The notes under the pieces: model-generated
Databases searched by the model: none
The model's input: the letters and a program-made list of their open reading frames with translations, nothing else
What the model was told of the DNA's origin: nothing
Position numbers and translations under genes: made by a program
From: Gammaproteobacteria bacterium
GTDB lineage: Bacteria > Pseudomonadota > Gammaproteobacteria > Pseudomonadales > Balneatricaceae
DNA length: 49,780 nucleotides
Assembly (NCBI GenBank): GCA_028598985.1
Contig: JAQRMV010000001.1
Coordinates: 1-49,780, forward strand
Reading direction: 5' to 3'
Shown: one piece after another, positions 47,399-49,780 of the stretch
Numbering within the stretch: the stretch's first letter is position 1
Layout: the number at the start of each line of letters is the position of its first letter

Positions 47399-47896
47399 TT
47401 AAATTGGTTTTTTATCGACCATCATAGACGCGGTGCCGTCAGCAACCAACTTGCTGTTAACAAAACATTGAGTTTTTAGACTGACGCGCCCACGGCGCTC
47501 ATTAATTTCCTCTACCGTCACTGTGGCGACTACGGTGTCATTGATGTATACAGCGGCCCTAAATTTAATTTGTTGGTCTAGGTAAATGCAGCCGGGTCCT
47601 GGAAGCTGAGTTCCTAGTACGGTGGAAATTAAGCCAGCGCTCATCATGCCATGGGCAATACGGGCCTTAAAGGGTGTAGTGGCAGCGTAGTCTGCGTCAA
47701 GATGTACTGGGTTAGTGTCGCCGGTCACAGCGGCAAAGTCTTGAATGTGCTTTTCGGTGATTCTTTTTTCAAAGCTTGACGTCATACCGACGGTTAAATC
47801 TTCTAAATAATACCCATGTTGATTAGTCACATGTTGCTCCATAAATAATTGTCTCATGAGTTCTTCGTGGAACCCGTGGGTCAGCATGATAGGCAT
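47399..47896 (-). CDS. MaoC-type (R)-enoyl-CoA hydratase/dehydratase
   Basis: 165 aa hot-dog fold. The hydratase-2 motif FAAVTGDTNPVHLDADYAA ... FKARIAHGMMSAGLIS contains the catalytic Asp and His, as in PhaJ. It hydrates trans-2-enoyl-CoA to the (R)-3-hydroxyacyl-CoA, feeding polyhydroxyalkanoate or other acyl pathways. The N-terminus is uncertain: ATGs at residues 4, 14 and 19 are alternatives, and the one at residue 14 has GAAGA just upstream. Divergent from the acyl-CoA dehydrogenase gene across 87 bases. Confidence 0.85.
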   Translation of the reverse strand: MPIMLTHGFHEELMRQLFMEQHVTNQHGYYLEDLTVGMTSSFEKRITEKHIQDFAAVTGDTNPVHLDADYAATTPFKARIAHGMMSAGLISTVLGTQLPGPGCIYLDQQIKFRAAVYINDTVVATVTVEEINERRGRVSLKTQCFVNSKLVADGTASMMVDKKPI

Positions 47897-47983
47897 TATT
47901 TCGCTTGGCTACAATTGTCAGGCTAAAATAATCCACATTGGTGCATGTCCGCCCCCCTATCTTAACTTATAAGAGCTAATACC

Positions 47984-49747
47984 ATGAGCGATTACCAGGC
48001 CCCGTTAGAAGATATGAATTTTGTTATTAATCGTTTGCTTGATTTGCCAAATTTTGCGCTAGCTATTGGCAATGAAGATGCCAGCGAAGACCTTTTACAA
48101 GCAGTTTTGTCCGAAGCCGATAAGCTGGCTAGCCAAGTTTGGTCACCCATTAATGCCACCGGTGATCAGCAAGGTGTCAAATTGGAGGAGCAGGGTGTTA
48201 AACCCGCAGACGGTTTCAAGAATGCGTATCAAGAATATGCGCAAGGCGGCTGGAGCAGCTTATATTTTGACGAACAATACGGCGGACAAGGGTTGCCTTT
48301 TAGCTTTTCTATGCCTGTGGCTGAAATGATGAATGCAGCTAACATGTCATTAGGTTTGTGTCCTATGCTTACCGCTGGTGCAACAGAAGCGATCTGTGCC
48401 CACGGTAGTGATACATTAAAAGACATTTACTTACCTAAAATGATTAGTGGTGAATGGACAGGTACCATGAACCTGACCGAACCCCATGCCGGTACAGATT
48501 TAGCCGTGATAAAAACCACAGCCACGCCCGATGGCGATCGCTTTAGAATTAAAGGCCAGAAAATCTTTATTACGTGGGGTGATCACGACATGACAGACAA
48601 CATTGTGCACCTTGTGTTAGCCAAATTGCCCAACGCACCAGACGGCGTAAAGGGTATATCCTTATTTCTAGTGCCTAAATTTATTGTTAATGCAGACGGA
48701 AGTTTAGGAGAGCGTAATGACGCTTACGCAATTAATGTAGAACATAAAATGGGTATTCATGCCAGTCCAACCTGTGTCATGAGTTATGGAGATAATGGTG
48801 GTGCTGTTGGTTATTTGATTGGCCAGCCTCACCAAGGCCTATCTGCTATGTTCACCATGATGAATAATGAACGTTTAGTGGTAGGCCTTCAAGGCGTAGG
48901 TTTGTCTGATCGGGCTTATCAAGGTGCATTGGAGTATGCCAGAGAGCGTGTTCAATGCGCAGCACCAGGCACCAAACAACGTGGCGCCATCATTCATCAT
49001 CCAGACGTACGTCGTATGTTGATGACCATGCGCAGCCTAACTGAAGCTGGACGAGCAGTTGCCTACGCTACGGCGGCGCAGATTGACTTAAGCCAAAAGG
49101 CTCAAAATGCCGATGATCGAGGTTTAGCCCACAAACGGGTGGGTTTGCTTACTCCTATTGCTAAGGGTTGGATTACTGAAACGTCTCAAGAAGTTACATC
49201 ATTAGGTGTACAAATTCATGGTGGTATGGGATTTATTGAAGAAACGGGCGCTGCACAACATCAACGAGATGCTCGAATTCTAACCATCTATGAAGGTACT
49301 ACTGGTATCCAGGCATTGGATTTGGTGGGGAGAAAAACCTTGTTTGACCAAGGCGCGGCCATGGCTGATTTGGTACAACAAATGCGTGACGATTTGGACT
49401 TACATGGCGATAGTATCAGCAGCAGGCGCTTGTGGTTGTTATCGGAAGCGGTGGACGGTTTAGAGTCGAGTTACAAAATGTTGCTTAACGAAGCACCAGA
49501 TGATGTAAATTTGGCGGGTTCTATTAGTTTCGACCTGCTTATGCTCAGTGGGTATGTGTGTGGTGGTTGGCAAATGATGCGTAGTGCCGCGCTGGTAGCT
49601 ACGCACGAAAGCGATGTCTTTAAAGCGAACAAGCTGGCTACGGTAGATTATTACTTAGACCACGTATTGCCGCGTTTTGAATACCATAGACGATCCATTG
49701 TATCGGGTAATGAATCGGTGATGGCCATTGCCGCTAACGATTTATAA
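47984..49747 (+). CDS. Acyl-CoA dehydrogenase, DmdC-type (long form)
   Basis: 587 aa flavoenzyme, about 200 residues longer than classic ~380-aa acyl-CoA dehydrogenases. The extra length is an N-terminal helical part (residues 1-75) and a C-terminal domain (about 460-587). Core motifs: GTMNLTEPHAGTDLAVIKT, KIFITWGDHDMTDNIVHLVLA-like strand (KIFITWGDHD), VEHKMGIHASPTCVM and QIHGGMGFIEETGAAQHQRD near the flavin. This architecture is that of 3-methylmercaptopropionyl-CoA dehydrogenase (DmdC) and related unassayed long ACADs. AAGAG lies 11 bases before the ATG. Substrate not fixed by sequence. Confidence 0.88.
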   Translation: MSDYQAPLEDMNFVINRLLDLPNFALAIGNEDASEDLLQAVLSEADKLASQVWSPINATGDQQGVKLEEQGVKPADGFKNAYQEYAQGGWSSLYFDEQYGGQGLPFSFSMPVAEMMNAANMSLGLCPMLTAGATEAICAHGSDTLKDIYLPKMISGEWTGTMNLTEPHAGTDLAVIKTTATPDGDRFRIKGQKIFITWGDHDMTDNIVHLVLAKLPNAPDGVKGISLFLVPKFIVNADGSLGERNDAYAINVEHKMGIHASPTCVMSYGDNGGAVGYLIGQPHQGLSAMFTMMNNERLVVGLQGVGLSDRAYQGALEYARERVQCAAPGTKQRGAIIHHPDVRRMLMTMRSLTEAGRAVAYATAAQIDLSQKAQNADDRGLAHKRVGLLTPIAKGWITETSQEVTSLGVQIHGGMGFIEETGAAQHQRDARILTIYEGTTGIQALDLVGRKTLFDQGAAMADLVQQMRDDLDLHGDSISSRRLWLLSEAVDGLESSYKMLLNEAPDDVNLAGSISFDLLMLSGYVCGGWQMMRSAALVATHESDVFKANKLATVDYYLDHVLPRFEYHRRSIVSGNESVMAIAANDL

Positions 49748-49753
49748 CCACAA

Positions 49754-49768
49754 GCTCCGCGTGGGAAC
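49754..49768. repeat. Partial palindromic repeat unit (copy E)
   Basis: GCTCCGCGTGGGAAC is the reverse complement of the left arm plus loop of the unit seen at 11215; the other arm is absent. It begins seven bases after the acyl-CoA dehydrogenase stop. Confidence 0.75.
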
Positions 49769-49780
49769 GCCTACAGTCGT

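Overview
The window looks like chromosome from a marine, Pseudomonas-related gammaproteobacterium (Oceanospirillales-like). This rests on gene content and order, not on a database search. A Na+-translocating NADH:quinone reductase (NQR) operon, a long-form GAPDH, a PsrA-type regulator, SthA and the order mfd / gap / nqr / sth / lol / comEC / lpxK / kdsB / murB / rne / rluC all resemble the pseudomonad block around mfd and rne as I recall it. Base composition is moderate by eye. I see no tRNA, rRNA, CRISPR array, prophage or intact insertion sequence.

1-12.7 kb is accessory and mosaic. It holds the tail of an unknown gene with its terminator, truC, a branched-chain amino-acid-type ABC cluster (livGFHM on the minus strand, no binding protein), a decayed class II aldolase gene, a VF530/DUF2132 gene, a PLP-dependent decarboxylase and an Imm22-like orphan gene. 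A nitrogen-scavenging group follows: an agmatinase-family ureohydrolase, creatinase and an 8-oxoguanine deaminase-like amidohydrolase. A short palindromic repeat with 10-base arms is scattered here in nine complete or partial copies, and a tenth, partial copy lies at the right edge. Repeat copies form the last 16 codons of truC and abut both ends of an N-terminally truncated acetyltransferase.

12.8-17.4 kb holds a 44-residue membrane protein missed by ordinary ORF cut-offs, a glycerophosphodiesterase, an MFS transporter, and an overlapping psrA - mscS-like - gamma-glutamylcyclotransferase operon with a PsrA-type box in front of it.

17.4-44.5 kb is the conserved core block: csiV and mfd (minus); gap; nqrABCDEF-apbE-nqrM for sodium-pumping respiration; sthA for NADPH/NADH balance; a lolC/E-type permease and lolD for lipoprotein export; a DUF2062 membrane protein; comEC for DNA uptake; lpxK, trm112-like, kdsB and murB for envelope precursors; rne (minus); rluC. 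Several genes overlap as TAATG or ATGA, consistent with translational coupling. No palindromic repeat was seen in this block.

44.6 kb to the end holds an AMP-binding acyl-CoA ligase, a KfrA-like DNA-binding coiled-coil protein, a MaoC-type hydratase and a DmdC-type acyl-CoA dehydrogenase. These suggest acyl-CoA or methylmercaptopropionate (DMSP-derived) metabolism. I found no wholly new multi-gene system. The best leads are the repeat-gene fusions, the chromosomal KfrA-like gene, the guanidino/purine nitrogen cluster, and the decayed aldolase.
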